5,818 nucleotides of DNA, from contig JAOUCV010000156.1 in NCBI GenBank assembly GCA_029859555.1, forward strand, positions 1 to 5,818. The letters are read 5' to 3'. The stretch comes from Gammaproteobacteria bacterium (lineage in GTDB: Bacteria; Pseudomonadota; Gammaproteobacteria; UBA9214). Numbering within the stretch: position 1 is the first letter of the stretch; each line of letters opens with the position of its first letter. Made by a program: the position numbers and the translations under genes. Positions 5,766-5,818 of this stretch are shown here, piece after piece. Under the pieces are notes generated by a model. It ran no database searches. It saw nothing but the letters and a program-made list of their open reading frames with translations, and was not told the DNA's origin.

Positions 5766-5818
5766 AATCCTGCCGTCCCGGCCATAGCTAAACATCGCCG
5801 CAGGCGATGACCCCTGAC
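5766..5818 (+). repeat. 53-bp direct repeat, copy 2 (tRNA-Gln 3' tail remnant plus hairpin), cut by the window end
   Basis: This copy holds the tRNA-Gln 3' strand again (5767-5784, including GCCA) but no 5' tRNA part, so it is a tail fragment and not a second tRNA gene. It continues with the same TAG-x-TAAA and GCA hairpin (5793-5809). A72 of the tRNA is G here (5780), which would still pair with U1 as a wobble. The repeat runs to the last base, so its true length is unknown. Confidence 0.85.

Larger units (their letters stand above)
5660..5778. mobile_element. Candidate small non-coding palindromic element bounded by 12-bp inverted repeats
   Basis: GGACGGCAGGAT (5660-5671) and its exact reverse complement ATCCTGCCGTCC (5767-5778) bound a 119-bp segment packed with hairpins and without a supported gene. 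The right-hand 12-mer equals the tRNA-Gln 3' strand at 5603-5614. Folded as one strand, the segment gives a 12-bp closing helix and several short arms, and the 3' strand is followed by C-G-G-CCA (5779-5784). It could be a miniature transposable element, a REP-like palindromic cluster or a tRNA-tail-derived repeat. No transposase is in the window, and no named family is recognised. The mobile_element label is provisional. Confidence 0.4.

Noticed and set aside
5767..5784. A second tRNA gene
   Set aside because: Only the 3' strand of the T-stem and acceptor is present. There is no D-arm, anticodon arm or 5' acceptor strand.
5602..5818. CRISPR array
   Set aside because: Only two copies of a 53-bp repeat exist, with a 111-bp hairpin-filled interval. 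Repeat and spacer sizes do not fit, and no cas genes are present.

Overview
The window looks like a chromosomal housekeeping locus from a gammaproteobacterium, moderately GC-rich. The gene order is prfA and hemA on the minus strand, then a TPR lipoprotein gene, lolB, ispE and tRNA-Gln(TTG) on the plus strand. This matches the arrangement I recall from Pseudomonas aeruginosa (PA4665 to PA4669 plus a tRNA-Gln, followed by prs). The individual proteins also resemble gammaproteobacterial versions. I cannot name a genus. Both ends look like possible contig edges: the left end cuts prfA and the right end stops inside a repeat.

Left part (1-2104, minus strand): hemA (glutamyl-tRNA reductase, first committed step of C5-pathway heme synthesis) is followed after 2 nt by prfA (release factor 1). 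prfA runs into an in-frame TAG at 6-8, about 84 residues short of the usual length. Only five bases lie beyond it, so a real nonsense mutation cannot be told from an error at a sequence end.

Middle (2105-2311): a 207-bp divergent control region. It holds a 10-bp direct repeat, an 8-bp palindrome and a plausible extended -10 promoter for the rightward operon.

Right operon (2312-5504): three genes joined by two ATGA start/stop overlaps. They encode an outer-membrane-type TPR lipoprotein (syntenic with P. aeruginosa LbcA), LolB (the outer-membrane acceptor that inserts lipoproteins) and IspE (isoprenoid MEP pathway kinase). The TPR protein carries its own lipobox, so it is a plausible client of the LolB encoded next to it. 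tRNA-Gln follows 41 bp later with an encoded CCA.

Right end (5621-5818): this is the unusual part. Instead of the expected prs gene there is non-coding sequence built from closely packed hairpins. All but one have a three-base G(C/T)A loop closed by a C-G pair. A 12-base inverted copy of the tRNA-Gln 3' end opens the block. A 53-bp near-perfect direct repeat, starting inside the tRNA T-arm and including the CCA, recurs 164 bp later and runs to the window edge. It looks like a repeat element that uses or mimics the tRNA-Gln tail and may continue as a tandem array beyond the window. I do not recognise it as a named family.
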